Positions 1-9,698 of a DNA stretch of 64,000 nt are shown in pieces (positions within the stretch are counted from its first letter, which is position 1; each line of letters starts with the position of its first letter). Both the position numbers and the translations under genes were made by a program. This DNA comes from Dactylorhiza incarnata (taxonomy: Eukaryota > Streptophyta > Magnoliopsida > Asparagales > Orchidaceae): positions 4,774,001 through 4,838,000 of the forward strand of contig JAWHQI010000064.1 of assembly GCA_033032865.1 (NCBI GenBank), in the 5' to 3' direction. The notes under the pieces were generated by a model, which was not told the DNA's origin, ran no database searches, and saw nothing but the letters and a program-made list of their open reading frames with translations.

Positions 1-383
1 CGTCGAGCACTGAGCTGAAATCTGTCGAGCGCTGGCTGGAATCTGTCGAGCGATGGCTGGAATCTGTCGAGCGCTGGCTGAAATTAGTCGACCGCTGTTC
101 TGAGGAATTTGTCGATCGCTGCTTCCTTGATAATTTGTCGACCGCTGCTATAATGTAATATGTCGATCGCCGTCCGACAAAAGTTGAGCGCCGTTCGACG
201 TTCGTCGAACGCAGTGAACTATATGTAAATTTAATTTCTCTTCTTATTTTCTACCTTATTAAATATATGTATATTTCAGCTTTCTTTCTTAATGATATTT
301 AATCTAAGTTATAAGATATATTATGATATGAACTTAGACACTAAATGTGGATCCTAACTCAAATCAAAACTAAGGTTCCAACA
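1..383 (-). repeat. Element A 3' LTR, first part only
   Basis: On the minus strand the LTR starts TGTTGGAACC at position 383 and runs off the window. It is rich in GTCGAGCG and GTCGACCG octamers between about 1 and 205. Two polypurine-like tracts follow at 384-397 and 437-450 (plus-strand TCTTCCCTTATTTG and ATCTCCCCCTATTTG), which suggests a short duplication at the PPT/LTR junction. Confidence 0.7.
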
Positions 384-821
384 ATCTTCCCTTATTTGAG
401 TTGGGATCCTAATCCAAATAAAGACTAGGTTCTAACAATCTCCCCCTATTTGTTTTAGGATACCTAAGCATAAAAAGTCTTTAAAGCTTAAGGGGCAGAG
501 ATTATTTTCTTTCTCAAATTCTTCTAAGAAATTCTGATTTCCTAAATTTTGATTTAAATAGGATTTTTAATATGTGAATTACTAGTTGTTATTAGATTCT
601 AGGAATTTAAAAATAAAAAAGACAAAGTCTGATAGTTTCTTTCTGTAGAATCTCCTTAATCAGAGGAGACTCACACTCAGAGCTCTGATCATTTCTGATC
701 TATGCTACTTGAGTAGAATGCTCAAACTGATTTGAAGAAAAAAATCTGTAAGAGAGTGAAGTTATCTGACATTGCTTTTAAAATAGAAAAATTCCAAAGA
801 ATCATAAAATTGCTTATTTAG

Positions 822-1623
822 TTATAAAAATTTTAACAGAGAATGTTTTATAATTAGATATTTTGGCCTTTTTATTTCATTGAAATACAAATTTGAATTT
901 TTAAATTGGTTTTGCTGAACATAAAGAATTTTCTTCTTATCAGGTTGTTCAAATTTATTAGCATTAATGAACTTATTTTTTAAACAGATAATTTGTTTTT
1001 CTGTTATTTTAAAATCTTCTTTAATTTTATCAGAGATTAATTTGTTTATTATTAGCTTTTTACTGATTCTGTTTTCAGAAATTTTTAAACCTGCACAAGG
1101 TGATGTGAAAACAGATCTGAAATTTTCAGAGGTAAAATTAGGAAATGTTGTTACCTCTTTTACCTTTTCTTGTTCAGATTCTGCATCTGATATATAATCT
1201 GAACCATATATGGCCATCATACAGAATTTTCTGGTCTTTTGTTCTTCTTTTTCTTCTTCTTCACTTAGAGTAAGTGATGGTTCTGCATCAAAAATGTAGT
1301 TAGTGAAAGAAGTAGGAATGGATTCATTTACCATCCTAGAGAGAGTTTCAAATGCTTTTTGCTGAAGTGCAATCAGCCACTTTTTGAAGAATGTCATCAG
1401 ACATTGATTTAGCCAATATCTCTATGGCCATGGCATCAGCACTGATCAACTTTTCTTGATCATCTGTTGAAGAAGTTGAAGATGAAGTTCCTGTCAAAAC
1501 AGATTTATAAATACTTTCATCTATGGCATTCATATATAACTTAATTCTAACTTGCCATAACTCAAATGTATCCAAATTACATAAAAGTGGATCTGAAAAA
1601 GAGAAATCTGCTAGTGCCATCAA
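822..1623 (-). pseudogene. Degenerate Copia Gag (element A)
   Basis: Two overlapping minus-strand frames carry Gag-like sequence. The upstream one (1623 to 1348) has the N-terminal Copia Gag pattern CNLDTFELWQVRIKLYMNAI, closely resembling the Gag of element B. The downstream one (1397 to 822) keeps a stretch FCMMAIYGSDYISDAESEQE that matches the acidic tail following the first zinc knuckle in SIRE-type Gag. The zinc knuckle itself is not found. The change of frame near 1350-1397 and the missing middle show an internally deleted, non-functional gag. No pol follows. Confidence 0.6.
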
Positions 1624-1718
1624 ATTTTTGAAAAACCCTTTTACAACAAAACAAAATAAGAACTAAGTGATCTTTGTGATTCAGGTGTTAGCCTGTGTGA
1701 ATAAAATCAACTTCCTCT

Positions 1719-1792
1719 GATACCAATTGAAAGGGACAATTGATATCCTCTGATGAGGGTGAATGAAAAAATCAACCTGCTTTGATACCAAT
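1719..1792 (-). other. Duplicated primer-binding-site-like sequence
   Basis: TGATACCAATTGAAAGG occurs twice, at about 1722-1738 and 1783-1799. On the minus strand each reads LTR end CTTTCA followed by ATTGGTATCA, the pattern expected where an LTR meets a tRNA-Met primer site. The distal copy continues as TGGTATCAGAGG. One copy is the active junction; the other looks like a tandem duplication of about 60 bp. Confidence 0.55.
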
Positions 1793-3548
1793 TGAAAGGA
1801 GATTAGTTCTTATTATATTTGTTAAAAGTCTTGTTTAAGTTTGCTTTCAAAATAGGTGATATATATATAAATATATGTGAGTTTGCTGAGTAATATAAAC
1901 AAACAGTAAGTGAGCATAAATAACACAGCACAACAAATAAGAAAATAAAATAAGCAAACAAGCACAATCCAAAAGACACAAGGAAATATAGTAGTTCCCC
2001 TCAACTGGGTACATCTACTCTTCTACCCACTGGTAGAAATCCACTATGATGTTGTTGATAAGGTGCCCTCACACCAAGGTGATTTTGATAAGGTGTCCGC
2101 ACACCAATGGGAGTTTTGATCAGGTGCCCAATTCACTTATAAGCTTTTGATAAGGTGCTTATAAACCAAGCTGCAGGTTTTTGCTAAGGTGGCCTGTCAC
2201 CGGGAGTAAACTTTTGAAGGGAGTTTTAACCCTTTACAAGATGGGAGAAATAAAGAAAACAAAAACATATGTTGTTCTTCTCTTGGCTGAGAAGACACTT
2301 GATGAATATGTTGAAGAGAGCTCCCCCTGTCTGATGTAGTTTGATGACAGCTTGTAGAGGCTCCTTCTCTTGGTTGTACAAACTCCTTTCTTTTTTATGC
2401 AGTAATGATCCTGAGCAAATGATTATGATTGGTGTCTCAGGATGAATGTGATCTGCAAGAAGGAGTTAGCAAAAAGAAGATAAATAATAGAAGATATGCT
2501 TCTTCTTTTTGCCTCTGTATTTCTCTTCCTGTTCTTTTCTTCTTCTTCTTCTCTTATTCCTGTACAGCAAGATGTAATATATATTCTATATGTAATATGA
2601 AATATGTACAGCAATATATATATATGTATGTAATCTGTCGAGAGATAACAGCTATATATCTATTCTGATATATATTATCTGCTGTAATATATTCTGCTGT
2701 AATAAAGAATTGACTCCTGCTGTCGTGTATATGAGTTGTCCTCTTTTCCTGGGCTAATTTGAATCCTTGCTGACCAAAGAGGAAGGATATATTATCTCTT
2801 TCATTTCCCAGGTCCTCGAGCAGATAACTTATCGTGTTTAGCTTGCTGCAACGGCTCTATTAATTAATGTTGCAACGGCTGTAAGGTCAGATCAACAGTA
2901 TATATATAACAATATATAAATAGGATAAATAAAATACTGCTTTAAATAAATCTGACAGCAAGTATATAATATTTAGTCGAGCTAAAAGCTAAATAATATA
3001 AAATAAATGCTGCAGAAATTCGTCGAGCGGAGCTCTACGTTCGTCGAGCTCATCATTTGATTCGTCGACCGGATCATGTGATTTACTGTTTCTGAACATC
3101 TGCTGAATATTTGTCGAACGCAGGCTTGGATTTGTCGAACGAAAAGATTCGTCGACCGCTGAGCCTGGATAAAATTGTCGAGCGCTGAACGTCGAGCGCT
3201 GAGCTGAAATCTGTTGAGCGCTGGCTGGAATCTGTCGAGCGCTAGCTGGAATTTGTCGACCACTGTTCTGAGGAATTTGTCGACCGCTGCTTCCTTGATA
3301 TTTTGTCGAGCGCTGCTATAATGTAATCTGTCGATCGCCGTCCGACGAAAGCTGAGCGTCGTTCGACGTTCGTCGAACGCAGTGAACTATATGTAAATTT
3401 AATTTATCTTCTTATTTTCTGCCTTATTAAATATATGTATATTTCAGCTTTCTTTATTAATGATATTTAATCTAAGTTATAAGATATATTATTATATGAA
3501 CTTAGACACTAAAGGTGGATCCTAACTCAAATCAAAACTAAGGCTCCA
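1793..3548 (-). repeat. Element A 5' LTR, about 1.76 kb
   Basis: The LTR ends TTTCA on the minus strand at 1793, next to the primer-site-like sequence, and begins at 3548 where the matching left LTR starts TGTTGG. It contains a GTCGAGCG/GTCGACCG array at about 3020-3375 and a short internal repeat at 2041-2215. Its first two or three bases appear lost at the junction with hAT sequence. Confidence 0.65.
2041..2215. repeat. Degenerate tandem repeat within element A LTR
   Basis: Five degenerate copies of a 35-45 bp unit, each carrying TTTTGATAAGGTGCC or a close variant, lie head to tail. No coding potential is associated. Confidence 0.6.
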
Positions 3549-3756
3549 AAAGAGATTTAGGTAGGATATAATTTAACACCTATTTTTAAACACGTATTCA
3601 GCATTTTCAAAAGAGTTTTATGATTTCAATATTTTGTTTTGAATTTTCAAAAGAGTTTTATGATTTCAACGTTAACTGGAATGTTCCTCTTAATTTAGTC
3701 TGTCCCTGTGATGTTTGTGATGTGCATATCGATTAGCCCTAGTTGCACTTACGGGA

Positions 3757-5526
3757 ATGTCCCGTTGGTTTTTTGCAGCGTGTTTAATTAGTGGCCAATG
3801 GAGAAAATTTTTTTCTAAAAAGGGAGCATGTCAAAGTTCGATGGATTCTCAGGAGTTAGTTCTCACTGGTAAAAGAAGTCGCGTAGAAGAGTTCAAAATA
3901 GAAGATTTACCTTCAGATCCTGGCCTAAGAAATCCAATAAACTCCTACGATGCAAATATTCAAAAGTCAATACGAAGATATTACTTGCAGAAGGTTCCTT
4001 GTCAACCTCATTTAGAAAGTTTTCCCCAAACAGAAATTGGAAACAAAGCTCGACGCTTTAACAAGAATTGGTTTAACGAGTTTAAAGGCTGGTTAGAATA
4101 CAGTATTGAAAAAGATGCAGCATTTTGTCTTTACTGTTATGTTTTCCCTCAAAGAGGTTGTGAGCCTACTTTTACTATTAGAGGATTCAAAAATTGGAAA
4201 GAGAAAACTGTATTGGACAGACATGTTGGAAATCACACTACTCCACACAATGCTTCTAGAAAATTGTGCGAGGCTTTGATGAATCAAAAATAAGGTATTC
4301 AAATTGCTTTTGCTAGACAAGAAGAACAATAAAGTTTGGATTATCCTGCTCGTTTATGTTCTTCGATTGATTGCGTTAGATTTCTTTTACGACAAGGACT
4401 TTCATTATGTGGTCATGATGAGACTAAAGAGTCTACCAATCGAGGTAATTTTCTTGAGCTTCTGAACTTCCTTGCGTCGCATAATGATGAGATCAAAGCA
4501 ATTGCGCTTCAAAACGCTCCTCAAAATTGTCAACTTATATCGCCGAAGATTCAGAAAGAAATAGTATCAGCAATTACAATAGAGACAACAAAACAAATTG
4601 TTTATGAAATTGGAGAAGATTGCTTTACAGTTCTAGTGGATGAATCCTGTGATGTTTCTACAAAAGAGCAGATGTCTGTTGTGTTACGCTATGTGAATTC
4701 CAGTGGCAAGATTATAGAGCGTCTACTTGGTTTTGTTCACGTAGCCGATACTACTGCATTATCCTTAAAATCTGCCATTGATTCGTTATTTATGAAAAAT
4801 GGTCTCAGTAAATCTAAGTTGCGTGGGCAAGGATATGATGACGCTAGTAATATGAAAGGCGAGTTCAGAGGGCTAACAACTTTGATTTTGAATGAAAATA
4901 GTTATGATTTTTATGTTCATTGTTTTGCACATCAACTGCAATTGGTGTTAGTAGCTGTTGCAGAAGGAAATTCAAATATTGCCGAGCTTTTCACAGTTAT
5001 TAAACAGGTTTTGAATGTTGTTGGTGGCTCTTGTAAATGACGCGACTCTCTACGAGCGTTGGAAGTTGATCGAGTTACTAGAGAACTTTGTTGCGGTGAG
5101 TTGGAAAGTGGTCAAGGGTTGAATCAACCTTTAGAGCTCAAACGTGCAGGAGACACGAGATGGGGTTCACATTATGTGATAGTTTTAAATTTTATTCGTA
5201 TGTTTTCGTCAATTGTTGATGTACTGGAGATTGTCGTAGTTGATGGGGCAGATGGAAATCAAAGAGGCATGGCAAGCGCACTATTACAAATTATCTTGAC
5301 TTTTAAATTTGTATTTGTGCTTCATTTGATGAAAAATATTTTGGCAAAAACTAATGAGTTATCACAAGCATTGCAGAAAAAGGATCAAGATATTGTCAAC
5401 GCAATGCATTTTGTAAAGTTGTCCAAATCCCTACTATTAAATATGAGAAATGATGAGGTTGAGTGGCAATCGTTTATGGTTGAAGTCTCTAAATTTTGTT
5501 GTAAACATGACATAAAAGTTCCAAAT
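3757..5526 (+). pseudogene. hAT transposase, N-terminal and DUF4371 part
   Basis: The product would be a DNA transposase of the plant DUF4371/zinc-finger MYM-type 1-like group. One frame runs through the segment but is broken by stops at 4291, 4330 and 5038. The first part carries a TTF-type zinc-finger region with CLYCYVF and RHVGNHTTPHN. The second carries DUF4371 signatures VLVDESCDVSTKEQMSVV, RGQGYDDASNMKGEF and YDFYVHCFAHQLQL. The true start is unclear: a splice-acceptor-like TTTTTTGCAG at 3769-3778 suggests that the methionine at 3841 or an upstream exon is used. Reading continues after element B at 13024. Confidence 0.85.
5522..5526. repeat. Target-site duplication of element B, left copy (CAAAT)
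   Basis: CAAAT directly precedes TGTTGGG of the LTR and recurs at 13024-13028 directly after the right LTR. The uninterrupted hAT copy 2 (about 56866-56880) has a single CAAAT at this place, so it is the empty site. Confidence 0.97.
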
Positions 5527-5608
5527 TGTTGGGAAAATGATTTCTCTTAACCCGTGAAAATGAGTTAAATATGAATTCCAAGAAAGGAAAATCAAGGTAA
5601 GTAAATAT

Positions 5609-5829
5609 GCGTCGAATAGTATTCGACGCAACGTCGAAGTTGTGTCGACGTTTCTTTCTGAATGAGTCGAAGTAGCTCCAAGCAGAATTCGACGTATCCT
5701 ATGTCGACGTAGCTCTGACTTCTAGTCGACGTATCTTGAGAAGTCGACGCACCTTCCTTATTCTCCTCTCGACGCTCTGCCAGGACGAATTCGACGCCTA
5801 CGTCGAATAGTAATCGACGCACGTCGATT
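5609..5829. repeat. CGTCGA/TCGACG palindrome array in 5' LTR
   Basis: About a dozen CGTCGA or TCGACG cores occur within 220 bp, often paired as GCGTCGA-spacer-TCGACGC, which could form hairpins with a 7-bp stem. A matching array is at 11851-12086 in the other LTR. Confidence 0.8.
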
Positions 5830-6459
5830 TCTATGATTAATTCAAAAATTGCCAGATCTCTTTCCTTCTTTCATAGATCTGATTTATATGGAATCAATTT
5901 ATTCTTTATAGCCGTTCTGAATCATCCTTTCCTCTAATAAGATTCTTGGCTAAATTGATTAAATCCTTTATGGACATTATTTGAAATCAGATTGAATACT
6001 TTCCTTCTATGGATATAACTGTTATGGAAATTTCTCTTTCTTTCTAATACTCTGCCTGCTAATTGATTACTCTCCTATAGTGTTATTTTAATGAATAGAG
6101 CTATAAATAACAAGGTGGTCGGTAGAGAGCAACAAGTAGTGATCCACCATTTTTACATTTGACAAGAGGAAAAGATTCCAAGTAAAAAGAAAGAGAGTTG
6201 AGAAAGATTCCTGCACCAAGCATCAAGCATTCTTCTTCTTCTACTTCTAAAGCCATACTGCTGCAAAATTCTGAAAAGCTTACAATCTCCTTCTCACTAT
6301 AGAAGGGAGATTTAATTCACTACTTCTTGTGCTTCCAATCTTCTTGCTAGGAAGAAGATTCATTCTTGTCTTAAATACTTCTTTTTCTTTTTCTTATTTT
6401 CATTCTCACATATTGTAAAAGAGTTTTTAGAATTACTCTTCAAAAAATTCAGTTGTACT

Positions 6460-6565
6460 GGTTCTAAGAGTCTCCTTTTCAAAAGACTCAGTTGGTTCTA
6501 AGAGTCTCCTTGTCAAAAGACTCAGGGTGGTTCTAAGAGTCTTCTTATCAAAAGACTCAGTGCAA
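6460..6565 (+). repeat. Triplicated 34-bp unit in 5' LTR of element B
   Basis: GGTTCTAAGAGTCTCCTT...CAAAAGACTCAG occurs three times in tandem here but once in the 3' LTR (about 12717-12749). The difference arose after insertion or during reverse transcription. Confidence 0.85.
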
Positions 6566-6836
6566 GATTGTGAATTTCCTACCAAGGGGGTAGAAGAGTG
6601 GACTACCCAAAGTTTGGGGAACCACTATATTTCCTTTTGTTGTGCTGTGATTTCTTTTCTTGCATTTATTTTCTTTACTTGGTTAATTCTTGTTGGTGTG
6701 TGGGAAGCCTTAATCTGTGATCACCACATATAAATATATATAAGTATTAACATTGCACAAAATATTTTTAAATCTCTATTCACCCCCCCCCCCCCCTTCT
6801 AGAGAATTCTAGTGAGGTTAATTGTGCACTTTCAAT

Positions 6837-6848
6837 TGGTATCAGAGC
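6837..6848 (+). other. Primer-binding site of element B
   Basis: TGGTATCAGAGC lies two bases after the 5' LTR end. It matches the usual plant Copia primer site complementary to initiator methionine tRNA. Confidence 0.92.
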
Positions 6849-6930
6849 GAGGTTGATCTAAAAAGGATAACTCCTTGATCAAAAAGGTCCTACCTCTTAT
6901 TTATATATACATATATTTCTAACAATTATT

Positions 6931-8739
6931 TTGCACATGGCACAAATCAAATATTATGCTTCCACCAGACCACCAATGTGCAATCTTGAAAAGTTTGCAG
7001 TTTGGAAAACAAGAATTAGGATTTATATGAACTCTATTGATGAAGATTTATTTAATGTTATCTTGACAGGTCCTCCCAAGCCTTATAGAAAAGACTCAAG
7101 TGGTGAAGTGACTCAAACACTTGTCCCAAAGGCTGAGTGGACAGTTGAAGGGAAAAAGGCAGGAACATGTGATGCAAAGGCTGTAAATATTCTGGTCTCA
7201 ACCCTCTCTGATAAAATCTTTCAAAGGGTGGTTGATTGTGAATCAGCCAAAGAAATTTGGGAGGCTCTCATAAAGATGGTAGAAGGAAGCGCTGATGAAA
7301 GAAAAGTTAGGAAGGCTCTATTGATCTCTCAATATGAGAACTTCCAAAAGAAGAATGAAGAAAGCATCTCTGAGATGTATGACAGATTTAGTCTGATCAT
7401 CAATCAACTAAGGGAATTGGATAGAGAAATCTCTCTTACAGAAATCAATGACAAATTGCTGATGAGTCTCTCAAGCTCATGGGATTCAAGGATATGGGCA
7501 ATAAGAGACACAAGAGGACAAAGGGAAATTTCAACAGATGCTCTTTTAGGAAAACTCAGATCCTATGAGCAACTGCTGAAAAACAGAGAAGAGAAGAAGA
7601 GAAGAGAAAACACCCCAACTTCTTCAAAAGACAGGAACATTGCATTAAAAGCAACAGAAGAAGGAAACACTGTCACTGAAGAAGAACTATTCAGTTTCCT
7701 GGCCAGAAAATTCAAGAAATGGGTGAGGACAGATGGATCAAGAAGGAGAGAGTCAAAACCAAGGTATGACAAAACTTCTACTAAAGAAATTATTTGTTAT
7801 TCTTGCAGGAAACCTAGACATATTGCCCCAGAATGTCCAGAAAATGCTGAGACAAAGAAAGATCTGAAAAAGAAAGATCTCAAGAAAAAGGGGAAGAAGA
7901 AAGAAAGAGGCTTTATAGCAGAAGCCTGGAGTGATACAGACTCTGAGGACAGCTCCTCTTCTAAGAGTGACAATGAAGAGCCTAAGCAAGAAGCTTTGTG
8001 CTTGATGGCCCTTGAAGGATCAAAGAATGATGATGGTGCTAAATCATGGAGTGAGATAGGATCAGAAGAAAGCATATCTTCTGAAGATGAAAAAGAAGAT
8101 AGCCTTATTCTGATAGAGGAATCTGAGGATAAGGATGAGGTAAGCATTTTTGATGAAATAGATTTTCAAAGTGATAATTTCAGAAATGATTTTATGGGAA
8201 TGTGTCTAGATCAACTAAAAGCTACACAAGAAATTAAAGATCTAAAGGAACAAATTAATGTGGCTAAAAACCAGAGAAATAGAGAGGATAAATGCTCTAA
8301 AAATTTTGAAGTAAACATCATAGAAAAGGAAGTAGAAAGGGCTAGAATAGAAAACCAGCTTCTTAAGGATAAGGTATCACAGGCAAAAGCCTTTGAAGAA
8401 TCAATAAACATGAGAAGCCAAACTCTCAAGGAAATCACTGAACAACAAACAAGGAGACATAAAAATCTTGGTCTAGGGGATGATCCCTCAACCAGCCAAG
8501 TTCCATCCAACAAACCTGCTTGGATGATTCCTGTAAAATTCACAAAACCCATCAAATCAAACCAAGAAAAAGACTCGCTAAATAAGGAAGAAGACTCCCT
8601 CAAGGAAATAAAACAATTTGATGAAACATCATATTATTCAGCGGATGACTCTCAAACTTCATCTGAAGAAGCAACTAAGCCAAAAGAAACAATACATAAA
8701 AGAACAAAATCAGAAAAAGGGAAAAAGAAAATTGTGTGA
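6931..8739 (+). CDS. gag: Gag polyprotein of element B (602 aa)
   Basis: A full-length open frame encoding the structural Gag, which assembles virus-like particles and binds element RNA in the cytoplasm. Residues about 10-230 form the Copia capsid-like domain: PPMCNLEKFAVWKTRIRIYM, then SAKEIWEAL, SQYENFQ and LLMSLSSSWDSR. A zinc knuckle CYSCRKPRHIAPEC (CX2CX4HX4C) lies near residue 290; the glycine usual before the histidine is arginine. A lysine-rich block and the acidic WSDTDSEDSSSS segment follow, then a coiled-coil-prone stretch (about 430-510). The start lies 96 bp after the LTR; an ATG two codons later (6937) is also possible. It overlaps the next frame by about 120 bp. The intact frame contrasts with the broken ORFs downstream. 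Confidence 0.88.
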   Translation: MHMAQIKYYASTRPPMCNLEKFAVWKTRIRIYMNSIDEDLFNVILTGPPKPYRKDSSGEVTQTLVPKAEWTVEGKKAGTCDAKAVNILVSTLSDKIFQRVVDCESAKEIWEALIKMVEGSADERKVRKALLISQYENFQKKNEESISEMYDRFSLIINQLRELDREISLTEINDKLLMSLSSSWDSRIWAIRDTRGQREISTDALLGKLRSYEQLLKNREEKKRRENTPTSSKDRNIALKATEEGNTVTEEELFSFLARKFKKWVRTDGSRRRESKPRYDKTSTKEIICYSCRKPRHIAPECPENAETKKDLKKKDLKKKGKKKERGFIAEAWSDTDSEDSSSSKSDNEEPKQEALCLMALEGSKNDDGAKSWSEIGSEESISSEDEKEDSLILIEESEDKDEVSIFDEIDFQSDNFRNDFMGMCLDQLKATQEIKDLKEQINVAKNQRNREDKCSKNFEVNIIEKEVERARIENQLLKDKVSQAKAFEESINMRSQTLKEITEQQTRRHKNLGLGDDPSTSQVPSNKPAWMIPVKFTKPIKSNQEKDSLNKEEDSLKEIKQFDETSYYSADDSQTSSEEATKPKETIHKRTKSEKGKKKIV

Positions 8740-9262
8740 AGATACAGTTGCGTCGACTTTATATCGACGCATGAATGATAGTGCGTCGACTTTTACTCAA
8801 CGCAACCTCTCAGATGCCTCGACCTCTACTCGACGCTTGAATAAAAGTACGTCGACTTCCAATCGACGCAACTTTTTCCATGCGTCGATATCAGATCAAC
8901 GCTATCGGGAGAAAGCGCCAAATATAAATCGAAACAACTATCAACATGCGTCGAATAGATATCGACGCACAAAAATTCAGAGCAACTTAAATGTCTATTC
9001 TCCAAAAACCTTCTATAATTCCCATTCAGGATCCATTCATCCTAACCATGATTTCCATCCTAATCAACACCTCTATCCTAACCAAAATTTCTACCCTAAA
9101 CCTGGTAACCAAAATTCACATCCTAATCAAACTTTCTATCAACCCTTCTATCCTTCTCTAAACTCAAATTATCATAAGAATAAAATAATCAAGTGTCATA
9201 TATGTAACAAAACTGGCCACCTTGCCAAACAATGTTGGCACAACCAATCAAACTATCTGTAA
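8618..9262 (+). CDS. Second Gag-like frame with zinc knuckle
   Basis: This frame differs from the main gag and overlaps its end. The useful part probably starts near 8720. Residues about 45-110 contain six degenerate repeats of the type ASTxxxR(R), each encoded by a TGCGTCGA...TCGACGC DNA palindrome. An Asn/Pro/His-rich stretch follows (HPNHDFHPNQ...), and the frame ends with a canonical zinc knuckle CHICNKTGHLAKQC near residue 195. SIRE-type elements often carry a second knuckle at the gag/pol junction, so this could be expressed as a frameshifted Gag extension. No protease follows. Whether it is translated is unknown; a single indel in an ancestral fused frame would also explain it. Confidence 0.6.
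   Translation: MMKHHIIQRMTLKLHLKKQLSQKKQYIKEQNQKKGKRKLCEDTVASTLYRRMNDSASTFTQRNLSDASTSTRRLNKSTSTSNRRNFFHASISDQRYREKAPNINRNNYQHASNRYRRTKIQSNLNVYSPKTFYNSHSGSIHPNHDFHPNQHLYPNQNFYPKPGNQNSHPNQTFYQPFYPSLNSNYHKNKIIKCHICNKTGHLAKQCWHNQSNYL
8747..8970 (+). repeat. CGTCGA/TCGACG palindrome array inside coding sequence
   Basis: Six GCGTCGA...TCGACGC hairpin-like units, spaced about 30-60 bp, lie in the second Gag-like frame. The same motif fills the LTR array. Confidence 0.8.
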
Positions 9263-9340
9263 AAATTAGTCCTAGACTGACTTAGAACTAGGAAGAGATA
9301 AAAAGAAATAAACACCTAAAATTCTTCAGGAAAATCAAGT

Positions 9341-9590
9341 CACGTCGACTTCTAATCGACGCACCGTCGATGACTCAACTCAATAAGTAAAATCGACGCA
9401 TACGTCGATTACAATCGACGCATACGTCGATACAAAACCCTAACATCTTACGCGGGCTGTATTGACGCTTACGTCGAATTCCACTCAACGTAACGTCGAC
9501 TTCATAAAAACGAGCGACAATGCTAAAATATTTTCGGTCACATCCACTGAAGTACCGAATAAGCCTCGAATTGAGTCCCGTTTCGACGCT
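9341..9590. repeat. CGTCGA/TCGACG palindrome array upstream of accessory ORF
   Basis: Noncoding stretch between the zinc-knuckle frame and the accessory ORF with about ten CGTCGA or TCGACG cores, several as GCATACGTCGA repeats. It sits where pol would be expected in a complete relative. Confidence 0.75.
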
Positions 9591-9698
9591 TCACCTGACT
9601 TAAAAAGACTCTTCAGTTAGAAACCTTCACTACTCTGCATCCTTTATCCTTCTTGCTCCTTAGTCCAGCCATTTCCTCCTCTCTTTCACTGACCTAAA

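Larger units (their letters stand above)
1..3548 (-). mobile_element. Element A: SIRE/Maximus-like Copia retrotransposon, non-autonomous, cut by window start
   Basis: Direct repeats at 1-383 and 3189-3548 are nearly identical and represent the same first ~360-380 bp of a long LTR in minus orientation. Polypurine-like tracts (minus strand) lie next to the left copy, and primer-site-like sequence lies at 1719-1792 next to the right copy, so the element reads on the minus strand. Only about 1.4 kb lies between the LTRs, with gag remnants and no protease, integrase or reverse transcriptase. The right end abuts hAT sequence at 3548/3549. The far left end and any target duplication are outside the window. 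The SIRE assignment is inferred from Gag similarity to element B. Confidence 0.7.
5527..6834 (+). repeat. Element B 5' LTR (1308 bp)
   Basis: Starts TGTTGGGAAAATG and ends GTGCACTTTCA. Holds a palindromic CGTCGA/TCGACG array at 5609-5829, three copies of a ~34-bp GGTTCTAAGAGTCTCC unit at 6460-6565 (the 3' LTR has one) and a 14-bp C-run near 6783. The right LTR instead has a 16-bp CCCTAGTCGACGCA-type insertion in its array. Confidence 0.9.
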
